Counted from the stretch's first letter, positions 1-10,330 are shown. The stretch: DNA of 64,000 nt from Xylocopilactobacillus apis (GCF_033095965.1 NZ_AP026801.1:62001-126000); one strand, 5' to 3'. Made by a program: numbers and translations. Notes: generated by a model from the sequence alone, not told the origin.

Positions 1-482
1 ATTTAAAGGCAATTTATCCCAAAGAATATCAATATGCTTTTAGGGCAGTAAAAAAGATTGAAGAGCGAACCCAATTAAACATTCCAGATCAAGAAGCAGC
101 TTTTATTGCTCTTCATTTCATTAATGCTCATTATGATGTCAAAGATATGGAAGAGACATTGATGAGCACTAAAATAATTCAAAAGGTGATTGATATTGTT
201 AACTATCATTATGGGCGGCAGATTGATCAGTCTTCGTATAGTTTTTCACGTTTTGTGACTCATATTAGGTATTTTGTGCTGCGTCAGCTGCACGGAGAGA
301 ACACCGAAGATTCGAGTTCGATTTTAAATTTTATTCAGCAAAAGTACCCGGATGACTATAATTGTGCGCTGAAGATTAAGAAATTTCTGGAAACCAGTTA
401 TCATTGGGATGTGAAAGATAATGAATTGTTATACTTAACCCTTCATTTAAATCGTTTATCAACAAATTTTAATGGATCGTGA
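1..482 (+). CDS. BglG/LicT-family transcription antiterminator, 3' part
   Basis: This is the end of a PRD-containing antiterminator; the 5' part with the RNA-binding domain lies outside the window. The open frame runs in from position 3. The first visible stretch is the end of PRD1, with the phosphorylatable histidine in FIALHFINA, followed by a complete PRD2 with histidines in VTHIRYF and LTLHLNRL. In this family PTS phosphorylation of the PRDs controls dimerisation and binding to an RNA antiterminator. The gene ends inside a RAT-like element just upstream of a beta-glucoside PTS gene, the usual arrangement of bgl/lic operons. Assignment is firm; the exact sugar is inferred from the neighbours. 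Confidence 0.9.
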   Translation, partial: LKAIYPKEYQYAFRAVKKIEERTQLNIPDQEAAFIALHFINAHYDVKDMEETLMSTKIIQKVIDIVNYHYGRQIDQSSYSFSRFVTHIRYFVLRQLHGENTEDSSSILNFIQQKYPDDYNCALKIKKFLETSYHWDVKDNELLYLTLHLNRLSTNFNGS

Positions 483-504
483 CTTATTAGATTAAGGCGA
501 AACC
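474..504 (+). promoter_or_regulatory. RAT (ribonucleic antiterminator) element for the LicT/BglG protein
   Basis: The segment starts GGATCGTGACTT and ends AAGGCGAAACC. It matches the two conserved arms of LicT-type RATs (GGATTGTTACTG and AGGCAAAACC) with a few differences and a slightly longer middle. Its 3' end overlaps the left arm of the terminator at 500-551, so protein binding and terminator folding are mutually exclusive. It overlaps the last codons of the antiterminator gene itself. Confidence 0.75.
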
Positions 505-557
505 TGACAAATTGTTTGGCAGCAGGACTGCTGGACCTTTTGGGCAGGTTTTTTTAT
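500..557 (+). terminator. Conditional terminator ahead of the beta-glucoside PTS gene
   Basis: The arms AAACCTG (500-506) and CAGGTTT (545-551) enclose a smaller GCAG/CTGC hairpin and are followed by a run of T. Overlap with the RAT element makes this the attenuator controlled by the upstream antiterminator. Confidence 0.8.
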
Positions 558-573
558 TTTTAGGAGGAAAATT

Positions 574-2397
574 GTGGTTAAAGAAGAATCATTAAATATT
601 TTGTCGTTAGTTGGCGGCACTAGAAACGTTAACAGCTTGGTGCATTGTGCAACGCGATTAAGGTTTTCGTTAAAAGACAATGCTAAAGCCGATAAGAGTA
701 AAATTGAGGAGTTGCCGTACGTCTTGAGTGTGGTAATCAGTGGGGGACAATTTCAGGTGGTGATTGGACCGAAAGTGGCGGATTACTACGATGTGATTAT
801 TTCTCAGCTCAATTCAACAACTGAAGACAAACATGAGAAGTTTTCGTTGTTGAAGGTAATTTCCGGTGCATTTACGCCATTAATTCCAATTTTAGCAGGC
901 GCGGGGATGGTCAAGGCGTTATTAACCGTTTTGACCACTCTCAACTGGCTTTCAGATAAAAGTACGCTCTATGCAGTTTGGTCAGCAGCGGGAAATAGTA
1001 TCTTTTATTTTCTGCCAATATTCTTAGGGATGACGCTTGCTAAGCAGTTTAAGGCTGATATGTTTGTCGGAGGTGCTTTAGGAGCAGCTCTATTAGAGCC
1101 TAATTTTACAGCCCTAATCGGCAAAAAAGGACTCAATCTTTTTAACATCAGCTTAACTCCCGTTGATTATGCAACGACCGTCTTCCCGATTTTCTTAATC
1201 GCGATCGTTTATGCGGGATTAAATAAGCTGTTAAAGAAGATAATCCCGCAGCAATTGCAGTTATTCTTAAATCCGATGATTTGTCTGTTAATCTTAGTTC
1301 CCGCAGCAGTAATTGTTTTTGGACCTTTTGGCACGGTGATCGGGAACGCCGTTTCAGCGTTCATTGCGTGGCTCTTTAGTGTTAGTCATGTCTTGGCAGG
1401 CCTTGTAATGGGAGCGACGTATCCATTTTTGACAATGTTAGGACTTCACTGGGGATTTACGCCAATAACATTACAAAATCTACACCAATTTGGCGGCGAT
1501 GTACTTGAAGGAACTGCCGTAGCAACCGTCTACGCTCAAATTGGAATTGCCATCGGTGCATATTTGAGAAGTAAGAAAAACTCTAAGATGAGGGGAATTG
1601 CGGGTCCGACTGTTTTGACTGGACTTTTAGCAGGAGTTACTGAACCGATTCTTTACGGAATTATTATGCGCTCAAAACGATTATTGGCAATTGTGGCAAT
1701 TTCAGGTGGTGTCGGCGGGGCAATCAACGGCTTGTTCCACGTTCAGATGACGTCATATGTATTTCATAATTTATTCTCTTTAATTTTCATGAGCTACAAG
1801 CCAATGCCGTTTATGATTTTAGGAGTTTCAGTATCCTTAATCTTAGGAGCTGTCTTAACGTATTTCTTTGGGGTCACTAAAGACGATGCCGATTATTTTC
1901 CAGTCAACAAATCAGTTGAAAAGGTTCCAGAACCATCGGATAAAGAGATTAAAGTTTATGCTCCGATTGTTGGGCAGGCCATTTCTTTAAAAGATGTAGA
2001 CGATGAAGTTTTTGCGAGTGAAAGTGTCGGTCAAGGGATTGCGATAATTCCGGCCAAAGGCGAGGTGAAATCACCATTTAACGGACAAGTTATTACCATT
2101 TTTCCAACCAAACATGCAATTGGTCTGCGCTCAGATACTGACGTAGAATTATTAATTCATATTGGTTTAAATACGGTTAATTTAAACGGTCAAGGATATA
2201 ACTTAATGGTTGAAGATGGGCAGAAGATTTCTCAAGGAGATCTACTTTTGACATTCGATTTAGAAGAAATTAAAAAGCAGGGTTATTCGATACAGACGCC
2301 AGTTATTGTTACTAACTATCAAGATCATTCAGTTGAAGTTATAGTTGAAAAAGATCAAAGTATCGATAATTCAAGTCAAATTATGTTAGTCAAATAA
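574..2397 (+). CDS. PTS beta-glucoside transporter, EIIBCA
   Basis: This three-domain permease takes up and phosphorylates beta-glucosides using phosphate from HPr. EIIB occupies about residues 1-85, with the phosphocysteine C25 in HCATRLRF. The multi-membrane EIIC covers about 105-455. Glucose-type EIIA is at the C-terminus with the active histidine H529 in LLIHIGLNTVNL. The 607-residue length is normal for BglF/BglP proteins. The start is GTG at 574, placed by an AGGAGG site at 562-567. It lies behind the RAT/terminator pair and 9 nt before a family-1 glycosidase, so the two form one operon controlled by antitermination. Confidence 0.95.
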   Translation: MVKEESLNILSLVGGTRNVNSLVHCATRLRFSLKDNAKADKSKIEELPYVLSVVISGGQFQVVIGPKVADYYDVIISQLNSTTEDKHEKFSLLKVISGAFTPLIPILAGAGMVKALLTVLTTLNWLSDKSTLYAVWSAAGNSIFYFLPIFLGMTLAKQFKADMFVGGALGAALLEPNFTALIGKKGLNLFNISLTPVDYATTVFPIFLIAIVYAGLNKLLKKIIPQQLQLFLNPMICLLILVPAAVIVFGPFGTVIGNAVSAFIAWLFSVSHVLAGLVMGATYPFLTMLGLHWGFTPITLQNLHQFGGDVLEGTAVATVYAQIGIAIGAYLRSKKNSKMRGIAGPTVLTGLLAGVTEPILYGIIMRSKRLLAIVAISGGVGGAINGLFHVQMTSYVFHNLFSLIFMSYKPMPFMILGVSVSLILGAVLTYFFGVTKDDADYFPVNKSVEKVPEPSDKEIKVYAPIVGQAISLKDVDDEVFASESVGQGIAIIPAKGEVKSPFNGQVITIFPTKHAIGLRSDTDVELLIHIGLNTVNLNGQGYNLMVEDGQKISQGDLLLTFDLEEIKKQGYSIQTPVIVTNYQDHSVEVIVEKDQSIDNSSQIMLVK

Positions 2398-3834
<1,437 letters not shown>

Positions 3835-3839
3835 TTTTG

Positions 3840-3863
3840 CGGGACAATAAGTCCTGTTTTTTT
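3840..3863 (+). terminator. Terminator of the beta-glucoside operon
   Basis: The stem CGGGAC / GTCCTG has one G-U pair, a five-base loop and seven T after it. Confidence 0.8.
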
Positions 3864-3891
3864 GTTTTATAATGTTAACGGAGGAAAACAA

Positions 3892-4326
3892 ATGGCATAT
3901 CATTTAAAAAGTGTTACCCTTAGGACGAATAATGATCGGATGACTGAAATTGATGAATTGTGGCAGGATGTGATGAACGGTAAGCTGCCGCTGATTTTTG
4001 ACCAAAACCACGAAGTGCAGTACGGTGTTTTTCCGATTTCAAGATACAGTAATTATGCAAGTGACGAAACAGAAGATTATGATCTGAGCATTATGGCAGT
4101 TACTTCGGAGTTTCTTAAAAAATTAGACGCTGGATCTTATCAAAAATATGATGCTGTTGCTGAAAATACTGGAACTTCTGCTAGACAGGCTTGGGGTAAA
4201 GTTTGGGAAGATAGCAAAAACGGAGTAATCAAGCGTAGTTTTACTCAAGATTATGAGGTTAGTTTAACGCCTTCAGTTAGTAGAGACGGGAAATTCCATT
4301 GTATTTTATACATTGCTGTAGTTTAA
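3892..4326 (+). CDS. GyrI-like / AraC-type effector-binding domain protein
   Basis: This 144-residue protein has no DNA-binding domain and has the look of the stand-alone GyrI-like small-molecule-binding fold. Visible features are the VTLRTNND start, the YGVFPISRYSN stretch, the central AVTSEFLKKLDAGSY segment and a C-terminal strand FHCILYIAVV. Such proteins bind hydrophobic ligands or act as effector sensors; its ligand is unknown. The start at ATG 3892 is chosen because GGAGG lies at 3880-3884; an in-frame TTG at 3862 has no site. It is a single gene, convergent with the LOG-family gene. Fold assignment is moderate. Confidence 0.65.
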   Translation: MAYHLKSVTLRTNNDRMTEIDELWQDVMNGKLPLIFDQNHEVQYGVFPISRYSNYASDETEDYDLSIMAVTSEFLKKLDAGSYQKYDAVAENTGTSARQAWGKVWEDSKNGVIKRSFTQDYEVSLTPSVSRDGKFHCILYIAVV

Positions 4327-4346
4327 AAAAACAGCTTGCGCTGCTT
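4325..4346 (-). terminator. Terminator of the LOG-family gene
   Basis: Read on the minus strand, AGCAGC-GCAA-GCTGTT is followed by a T run. It begins at the stop codon of the minus-strand gene. Confidence 0.65.
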
Positions 4347-4920
4347 AATTATTTTCTTTTGAAAAAAGATGAAAATTAGTTGGCCGATAATTTTTCAAAT
4401 ATTCATCAGCTTCTTTTAAATCAGTTATAAAGTGAATTCTTTTGCGGTCAGTTTTACTTAACAAATCGTGCTCAACCATGCTGTCGATGAATTCTTTTAA
4501 TGGTTCAAAAAAGTGATTAAAGTTGTAAAAAAAGTAAGGAGTTTGAATTTCGCCGATTCGATCCCAGCTCATAATTTCAGTGATTTCTTCTAGGGTTCCA
4601 ACGCCGCCTGGTAAAGCGATGCACACGTCAGCAAGTTCGGCCATTTTGGCTTTACGTTCATCCATTGTATCAACAACGTAAGTTTGGTCGTTTAACTCAG
4701 ACACGAGTCCTTCATTTTTCATAAATTCAGGAATCACTCCAATTACTTTGCCGCCAAGGTCATGAACATTTTGCGCGGTTACCTGCATTAATCCAGCGCT
4801 TGAGCCGCCATAAACCAAATTACCATGATGGGCGGTGATAAACTCGGCAATTTCTTTGCCGGCGGGATTAAAAGCAGTGCTTTCTGGTGATGCACTGCAA
4901 TAAACTGCAAAATTTGTCAT
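4345..4920 (-). CDS. LOG-family protein (nucleoside 5'-monophosphate phosphoribohydrolase-like)
   Basis: This Rossmann-fold protein of 191 residues belongs to the TIGR00730/LOG family, which cleaves ribose 5-phosphate from nucleoside monophosphates, originally described for cytokinin activation. The diagnostic PGGVGTLEE motif is at residues 104-112, and the upstream catalytic arginine pair region is MDERKAKMAE at about 87. GGSSAGLMQ at 39-47 is the nucleotide-binding loop. A good AGGAGG site precedes the ATG. In bacteria the physiological substrate is usually unknown. It is monocistronic and convergent with the preceding gene. Confidence 0.88.
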   Translation of the reverse strand: MTNFAVYCSASPESTAFNPAGKEIAEFITAHHGNLVYGGSSAGLMQVTAQNVHDLGGKVIGVIPEFMKNEGLVSELNDQTYVVDTMDERKAKMAELADVCIALPGGVGTLEEITEIMSWDRIGEIQTPYFFYNFNHFFEPLKEFIDSMVEHDLLSKTDRKRIHFITDLKEADEYLKNYRPTNFHLFSKENN

Positions 4921-5046
4921 TTGAGAACCTCCTTGTAATTCTTCATTTTACCATAAGTAAACATTTAACAAAATATGGTAAATGCGATTTAACTCGACTA
5001 CAATAAATGACGTAAAAGATTAATGCCTAAAGGCAAAAGGAGTATT

Positions 5047-6345
5047 ATGTTTAGATTAAAGAAGAGTTGGCGCAGATGGTTCACTGTTGCTGCCATCTTT
5101 AGTTTATTATTTATTTTTGTAGGTTGTTCTAAGAGTTCAAGCAGTAAGAGTGATAGTTCTTCGGCATCGAAAGATGCAACGTCATCTAAGAAAGTTCAGA
5201 TTGTTTTCTGGCATCGGATGACGGGAACCTGGAAGACTTCACTTGATAAAGTTATCGATGATTTTAATAAATCACAGGATAAATATGAAGTTAAAGGGAT
5301 CACTCAAGGTTCGATTGATCAGCTAAAACAAAAAGTTATGGCCGCAGCTCGTTCGAAGACGCTGCCAACGATCACTCAATTACCTTATACGAGTATTCCT
5401 GACTACATTACTCAAGGACTTTTAGAAAAAGTCAGCTTTACAGCAGATCAGAAGAGTGATATGTATCCCGCAATTTTGTCATCAACAGAATATAAAGGAG
5501 ACAATTATTCAGTTCCGTTTGCTGATTCAACCCAGTTACTTTTTATTAACGATCAATTAGCTAAAAAGTATAATTTAAAAACTCCGACAAGTTGGGATGA
5601 TCTTAAAACGATCGGTGCTCAATTGAAGAAGGACGGCGTTTACGCAATGAGTCTTGATCAGTCATATGACATGGTTCTTGAAAGTATGGCTAATGAAGCA
5701 GGTTATCCTTTTGTTACAAAAAATGGAAAAGCTAACCTTAGTAAACCTGAAGTTATTGATGCTGCGAAGACAATTCTTGATTTAAAAAAAGAAGGATTTT
5801 TAAAGACAGCAGAAGAAGATCAATACGGCAGTGTTGCAATGCTTAATAACAAAGCAGTCTATGGCATTGGATCTTCAGCTAACATTGGCGAATTTACTAA
5901 TCGGGCTAAGAAAGGTCAGACTTTCTCAACGGCTGCGATTCCTGCTTATAAAGGAAAGAATGGCGATGTAATTTCTGCTAATAACTTAGTTTTATTCAAG
6001 AGTTCATCAGCTGATCAAAAGAAAGGTGCCAAAGCATTCTTTAATTATATGCTTAAGCCGGAAGTTGCAGCTTATTGGGCAAAGAAATCTGGTTATGTGC
6101 CAACAACTAAGTCAGCAATGAAAGAAAAAGTTTATCAAGATTATGTTGCTGCTAATCCAAGTTATAAAGCAGTAGAAGAATCGATTGAAAGTGCTTATGC
6201 TTCTAATCAATTTGCCGGCTATGATAACTTTAGAACTAAAATGTTAAGTGCGGTTGATTCTACTTTGACCACTAACACCACAGCTCAAAAAGCGTTCACT
6301 TCTTTACAGAAAGACACCGAAGATATCTTAAAACAAAACAAATAA
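5047..6345 (+). CDS. Sugar/glycerol-3-phosphate ABC transporter substrate-binding lipoprotein (UgpB-like)
   Basis: This extracellular solute-binding protein family 1 member is anchored by a lipid-modified cysteine. The hydrophobic signal FSLLFIFVGC ends in a lipobox, then a Ser/Lys-rich linker. The mature part opens with VQIVFWHRMTG, the UgpB-type start, and continues through DSTQLLFINDQLAKKY, the usual binding-protein core. The start ATG 5047 follows AAAGGAG at 5036-5042; an earlier in-frame ATG at 5023 has no site. No permease or ATPase is adjacent. A UgpC-A-E set without binding protein lies at 20887-23663, so the two may belong together. Ligand is inferred only. Confidence 0.88.
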   Translation: MFRLKKSWRRWFTVAAIFSLLFIFVGCSKSSSSKSDSSSASKDATSSKKVQIVFWHRMTGTWKTSLDKVIDDFNKSQDKYEVKGITQGSIDQLKQKVMAAARSKTLPTITQLPYTSIPDYITQGLLEKVSFTADQKSDMYPAILSSTEYKGDNYSVPFADSTQLLFINDQLAKKYNLKTPTSWDDLKTIGAQLKKDGVYAMSLDQSYDMVLESMANEAGYPFVTKNGKANLSKPEVIDAAKTILDLKKEGFLKTAEEDQYGSVAMLNNKAVYGIGSSANIGEFTNRAKKGQTFSTAAIPAYKGKNGDVISANNLVLFKSSSADQKKGAKAFFNYMLKPEVAAYWAKKSGYVPTTKSAMKEKVYQDYVAANPSYKAVEESIESAYASNQFAGYDNFRTKMLSAVDSTLTTNTTAQKAFTSLQKDTEDILKQNK

Positions 6346-6361
6346 AACTTAATCAATTTAT

Positions 6362-6393
6362 AATATCCAATCGCATGGTTGGATATTTTTTTT
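6362..6393 (+). terminator. Terminator of the binding-protein gene
   Basis: The stem AATATCCAA / TTGGATATT has an eight-base loop and a long T run. Confidence 0.9.
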
Positions 6394-6420
6394 TACCTTA
6401 AATCGGTTTATACTATTGCT

Positions 6421-7265
6421 ATGAAAAAAAATAAAAATTTACAGTAGCTGCGTTAACGCTTCTTTTAACTCCGACACTTTTAGTAGGATGTGGAGATAAT
6501 AAAAAAGCAGATACTTCTGACAAGGACGCAGTTAATAAGTATAAAACTGAGCTCGCAAATAAATACGAAAAAGAGGCTAATGAATCTCTTACCAAAGGAA
6601 AGATTACTGAAGCTTCGGTATATTACAATTTAGCTGAAGATGAGGGTAAAACCTCTAATTCACTGCAAGACGATCTAAGTGCATGGAAGAAAGCAACGGA
6701 CTTCGAAACTGTCGGTAACTATAAGGAAGCTTTAAATAAATTTAAGGCAATCCCTAAAACTAGTAATAAGGGCTTTAACCGGATTTTAGATTTAAAGATT
6801 TCTGATCTAACTACGGTTGTGGGAAATATTAATAAATATAATAAAGGTTATCAACAAGCAGAGACCAGTTACAAAGGGAAGAATTATCCAGAGGCAATTA
6901 AACAGTTAAATGCACTTTTACAGGATCCAGCAATCAAAAATAAGGAATATACTGAAATATTTGCGAATGTTAATAAGTTGTTAGTAACTGCGACCGAAGC
7001 TCAATACAAGATTAGTTCTCAAAATACTCAGAGCCAAAATAATACTCAACAAAGTACACCGCCGAAGTTAACAAATGGCAAGCAAGTTACGCAGCAAGAT
7101 ATTGTTAAAGCGCGTCAGCAGATTGATCAGTTAAATGTTGATGGAATTAAAGCTCAAAATTGCAGTGATCCGGATGTTGTTAATGTAATCAATGCTGCGT
7201 TGAAGAATCATAACAGTAAAGACTTAACAGCAAAAGATATTAAAGATGGTTTACATCTCAAATAA
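6421..7265 (+). pseudogene. Lipoprotein with TPR-like helical repeats, frameshifted in the signal peptide
   Basis: The ATG at 6421 opens MKKNKN and then stops, while the body of the gene is open in the next frame from 6435 to 7265. Adding one A to the A5 run at 6433-6437 restores MKKNKKFTVAALTLLL and a lipobox ending LLVGC, giving a 281-residue lipoprotein. The mature part has TPR-like helix pairs (NYKEALNKF, NYPEAIKQL), then a Gln/Asn/Thr-rich linker and a short C-terminal helical domain. A TATACT box ends six bases before the ATG and no ribosome site is visible, so the mRNA may be leaderless. Function is unknown. The break may be a sequencing artefact. Confidence 0.7.
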
Positions 7266-7273
7266 CAAATATT

Positions 7274-7300
7274 CGTCAAACTTAAGGTTTGGCGTTTTTT
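7274..7300 (+). terminator. Terminator after the lipoprotein gene
   Basis: The stem CGTCAAAC / GTTTGGCG has one G-U pair, a five-base loop and six T. Confidence 0.88.
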
Positions 7301-7381
7301 GTTTTATTGATTATGATAAAAATTCTAGTAACTACGACTTTACAAAATATTGAAAGTATAGATTTAAACAATAAATTACGA

Positions 7382-7396
7382 TACACTTTCAGTGTA
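7382..7396. promoter_or_regulatory. Perfect palindrome upstream of the putative defence operon
   Basis: TACACT-TTC-AGTGTA lies 37 bases before the start of the first operon gene. A weak TTGAAA/TAAATT pair (7350-7377) lies just before it. It could be an operator; no regulator is encoded next to it. Confidence 0.35.
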
Positions 7397-7432
7397 AGTT
7401 ATCCGCTTAAAGCGTAGGGGGGTGAATTTTAT

Positions 7433-8308
7433 ATGACGAATAATAATAGAGCCATCAATTTGATTTTCACCCGTAGGGTATTGAATGATTTATTAGTTAA
7501 TGGAACAAGCGAAGTATTTAATTACGTTGTTCAGCGTTACGTAAATGACCCTCAAGATAAAACACATGGGCAGATATTTAGTGAAATTTATCATTCATTA
7601 GGTGAAGATAATCGTAATGAATATTATTATATGAATACTTTACTGAATAAACTTTTGGTAGGGATACATAGTGTTCATACAACAACTGCCCTTTCACAAT
7701 TACACATAGGTCAACATATAGCAGATTTTGTAATGCTGAATGGTGAAGGAAAAGTTTATGAAATAAAATCTGATCTTGACAATTTTGATCGATTACATGA
7801 TCAAATTCAGGATTACTTTTCGGCATTTAGTAAGGTTTCAGTTTTGGCTTCAATACATGAATATGACAGAGTTCAGAAGCTTCTTAAAGATTTTGGTGAC
7901 ATGGGCGAAGCTGTCGGCATATACGTTCTTTCTGAGGATGATACGATTTTCAGTAAATCACGCAGCAAGGAACCCCAACAGTATAATGAATATTTAAGTC
8001 ACACAAATATGTTTAAGATTTTGCGAAAGAAAGAATACGAAAATATAATATTAGACCATTTTGGAGAAATACCAGATGTGAAACCAGTATTTCATTTCAA
8101 AGCTTGTCTTAAAAAATTTGAAGAGATTCCAATACTAGAAGCTCAGAATTATCTTGTTCAAGAGCTTAAGAAACGAAATAAAATAACAAGAGTTATGTTT
8201 AACGACATTCCAACAGAATTGAGATCGGTTGTTTATTTTTCTCAAATGTATCGAAAATTACCCCAATTACAGGAATTACTTCAAACAAATTATGCGGAGG
8301 AAAAATAA
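7433..8308 (+). CDS. sce7726-family protein, probable PD-(D/E)XK nuclease
   Basis: This 291-residue cytoplasmic protein is recognised as sce7726-like by its overall sequence and by its sce7725-like neighbour. A nuclease core is visible: D98 in HIADFV, a strand, then E110-I-K112 in YEIKSD, which is the D...ExK signature of PD-(D/E)XK enzymes, with E51 as a possible first acid. The C-terminal third is helical and charged. The start follows a very strong AGGGGGGTG site. The stop overlaps the next start by one base (TAATG), so translation is coupled. The family has no settled function; nuclease activity is inferred. Confidence 0.75.
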   Translation: MTNNNRAINLIFTRRVLNDLLVNGTSEVFNYVVQRYVNDPQDKTHGQIFSEIYHSLGEDNRNEYYYMNTLLNKLLVGIHSVHTTTALSQLHIGQHIADFVMLNGEGKVYEIKSDLDNFDRLHDQIQDYFSAFSKVSVLASIHEYDRVQKLLKDFGDMGEAVGIYVLSEDDTIFSKSRSKEPQQYNEYLSHTNMFKILRKKEYENIILDHFGEIPDVKPVFHFKACLKKFEEIPILEAQNYLVQELKKRNKITRVMFNDIPTELRSVVYFSQMYRKLPQLQELLQTNYAEEK

Positions 8309-9225
8309 TGTATTTTCCCTATTTCAGAGGAAGAATGTACGAGCTTCTTGCTTTAAAAGAACTAGTTGCTGATGGTAAATTAAGTAATTCGATTATCCCT
8401 ATTATTGAACCTATAAAACTCACATCAACTTTTAATAACTTATTGACCACGTTTGACGCTGCTGATCATAAACTGGCTATAGTTTATAATCCCGAGGTCG
8501 GAGACCTGTCAGATAGCTCTGATGGGATTGAGCTAATGGATAACAATTGCGTAATTCCTTCCATTTTAGTTAATAAATCCGCCATTAGTACTGTTGCTGC
8601 ACTCAAAAGTCAAGGAATACAAGAAAAAGATATTTTAGCAGTGCTGAATAAAAGAGATTTTATCGAAACTTATCAGACTTTATTTGACACTGATTCTCCT
8701 AAATATACGATAGCAAGTAAAGATCGTCAAATACTTCGTAAAGCGAAAAGTCCAAAGGTTCTTTTTGATGATAAATTTAGTAAACGTGAGAAGAATGCAG
8801 ATTACTTAAAAGAAGATGATGAATTTTTTTCCGAAGATCATTTATATTACAGTGAGGAAGGTTTTGAAGGTTTCGGTGATTATTCAATAATTGGTAATGA
8901 ATACAATGAGGGAGGTTTTGCACCTAGAGCAGTGGCTATTCACATAGTTTACTTTGCCAAAAATAATGAACTAAGGATCCATCATTTTGTTTCTGATTCA
9001 AACTTCGATATTTCTGATGTTGCTGGGAAATTTAACGAAGCGGTCTTAAAGCTGCAAAAATGGTATAGTTCACAATCAGAAATTCAATTGACCTACGCTT
9101 TACAACTGTTATTAAATCATGCAGAAGAAGGGACTTATCCAGGGTTACCGACAATTAAAAAACTATCTATGATGCACCATATGGAATTAATTGGTAAATA
9201 CTTAGGTGGGAGCAAAAAAGGATGA
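8308..9225 (+). CDS. sce7725-family protein
   Basis: The protein begins MYFPYFRGRMYELLALKEL, the hallmark opening of sce7725-family proteins, which occur beside sce7726 genes. It has 305 residues, no signal peptide and no membrane segment. The central part is acidic (KEDDEFFSEDHLYYSEEGF), followed by a conserved-looking block with FGDYSIIGNEYNEGGFAPRA and AIHIVYF. No catalytic motif can be named. It overlaps its upstream partner by one base and its downstream partner by four, so the three proteins are probably made together. The function is unknown; context suggests a role in defence or toxicity. Confidence 0.75.
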   Translation: MYFPYFRGRMYELLALKELVADGKLSNSIIPIIEPIKLTSTFNNLLTTFDAADHKLAIVYNPEVGDLSDSSDGIELMDNNCVIPSILVNKSAISTVAALKSQGIQEKDILAVLNKRDFIETYQTLFDTDSPKYTIASKDRQILRKAKSPKVLFDDKFSKREKNADYLKEDDEFFSEDHLYYSEEGFEGFGDYSIIGNEYNEGGFAPRAVAIHIVYFAKNNELRIHHFVSDSNFDISDVAGKFNEAVLKLQKWYSSQSEIQLTYALQLLLNHAEEGTYPGLPTIKKLSMMHHMELIGKYLGGSKKG

Positions 9226-10265
9226 ACTGTTGTGTAAATTGCTTTAAAGACAGTGAAATTCGCTCAATAATCGACAGTTATAGAAACGTAGGAAAATGTG
9301 ATTTTTGCGGTTCAGATGATGTGTCAATTTATGATGTTAATAGCAAAGAAAATCCGATTGCTGATCTAATAATCGGAGTAATTGATATTTATAATATATC
9401 AACCAGTAATTATTCTAAACCGTTAAGGAAGGCTCTAAGTGAAGACTGGGATATTTTTAAACCGAATGAAGAATCCACGCTTTCACTCGTTAAAGAATTA
9501 TGTTCGTCTGATCCTGTAAGCAACAATAAATTTAAAGAAAATGTTGAGATTTTCAATTTAACCAGTAAAAATTTTTTGAAAAAGCACTCTATTATTGGAG
9601 ATAAATCTTGGCGTGACTTTTCAGAATATATCAAGAGAGAAAATAGATTTCACGCAAATATATTTAATGCAGAAAAGTTTGGCTTTTACATCAGTAAAGC
9701 TCAAGAAAAAATTTATAAAAATACTATAATGTATAGAGCAAGAATTTGCCCTCAAAAAGAAGGTTTTAAAAAGACAAAAATGGGGGCTCCCCCAATTGAT
9801 AAACGAATATCAGGGCGTGTAAATCCGGAAGGGATCGGAGTTTTATATCTTTCGCTTGATTCCGAAACAGTACTGAATGAGACAAGAGCTTCTTCATTAG
9901 ATTTCGTAAGCGTTGGTAGTTTTAAATCGAAGAAGGATATAAAAATTATTGATTTGACAAAGTTTTCTGAAATAAGTTTTACTTTCTTTGAAGATTCCTT
10001 GGAAGAGTTTGCCGTTAACAGTAAAGTTCTTAAAGATATCGCTTTGGAAATTGCAAAGCCATTAAGAAGAAACGATAGTCCGTTAGAGTACCTACCGACC
10101 CAATATATAACCGAATTTATCAAGAGCAAAGGGTATGACGGAGTAAAATACGCAAGTACTTTAAGATCGAAAGGTTATAATGTGGCTGTTTTTGATGAAA
10201 GCCTTTTGGAATGTTTTGATGTAAGAACTATTGAAATTACAGATGTAAAATACGATCATACATAA
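9222..10265 (+). CDS. HEPN/RES-type protein with C-terminal RES (NAD-degrading) domain
   Basis: The N-terminus has two cysteine pairs (C4/C7 and C26/C29) that look like a zinc ribbon, then a helical region to about 160 of the HEPN/RES N-terminal type. From about 165 a RES domain follows: MYRARICP with R172/R174, GRVNPEG at 199, LYLSLDSETVLNETR with E220, and KYASTLR with S312. The Arg-Glu-Ser set is that used by RES toxins to consume NAD+. No Xre antitoxin is adjacent, unlike the well-known Xre-RES pairs. The ATGA overlap with the preceding gene shows coupling. Enzyme activity is inferred from motif conservation. Confidence 0.78.
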   Translation: MNCCVNCFKDSEIRSIIDSYRNVGKCDFCGSDDVSIYDVNSKENPIADLIIGVIDIYNISTSNYSKPLRKALSEDWDIFKPNEESTLSLVKELCSSDPVSNNKFKENVEIFNLTSKNFLKKHSIIGDKSWRDFSEYIKRENRFHANIFNAEKFGFYISKAQEKIYKNTIMYRARICPQKEGFKKTKMGAPPIDKRISGRVNPEGIGVLYLSLDSETVLNETRASSLDFVSVGSFKSKKDIKIIDLTKFSEISFTFFEDSLEEFAVNSKVLKDIALEIAKPLRRNDSPLEYLPTQYITEFIKSKGYDGVKYASTLRSKGYNVAVFDESLLECFDVRTIEITDVKYDHT

Positions 10266-10330
10266 TCTGAATCGCTCTCTGTTTTTAAATTATAATGAGA
10301 TGTAAAATTTACAGAATACAAATAACAGTC

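Noticed and set aside
3868-3873. Perfect TATAAT 19 bases before the effector-binding gene
   Set aside because: No acceptable -35 box at 16-18 bases, and it lies in the T run of the preceding terminator, where such matches arise easily.
9752-10129. 125-codon frame on the minus strand inside the RES gene
   Set aside because: No ribosome site and no family; the plus-strand RES motifs explain the conservation.
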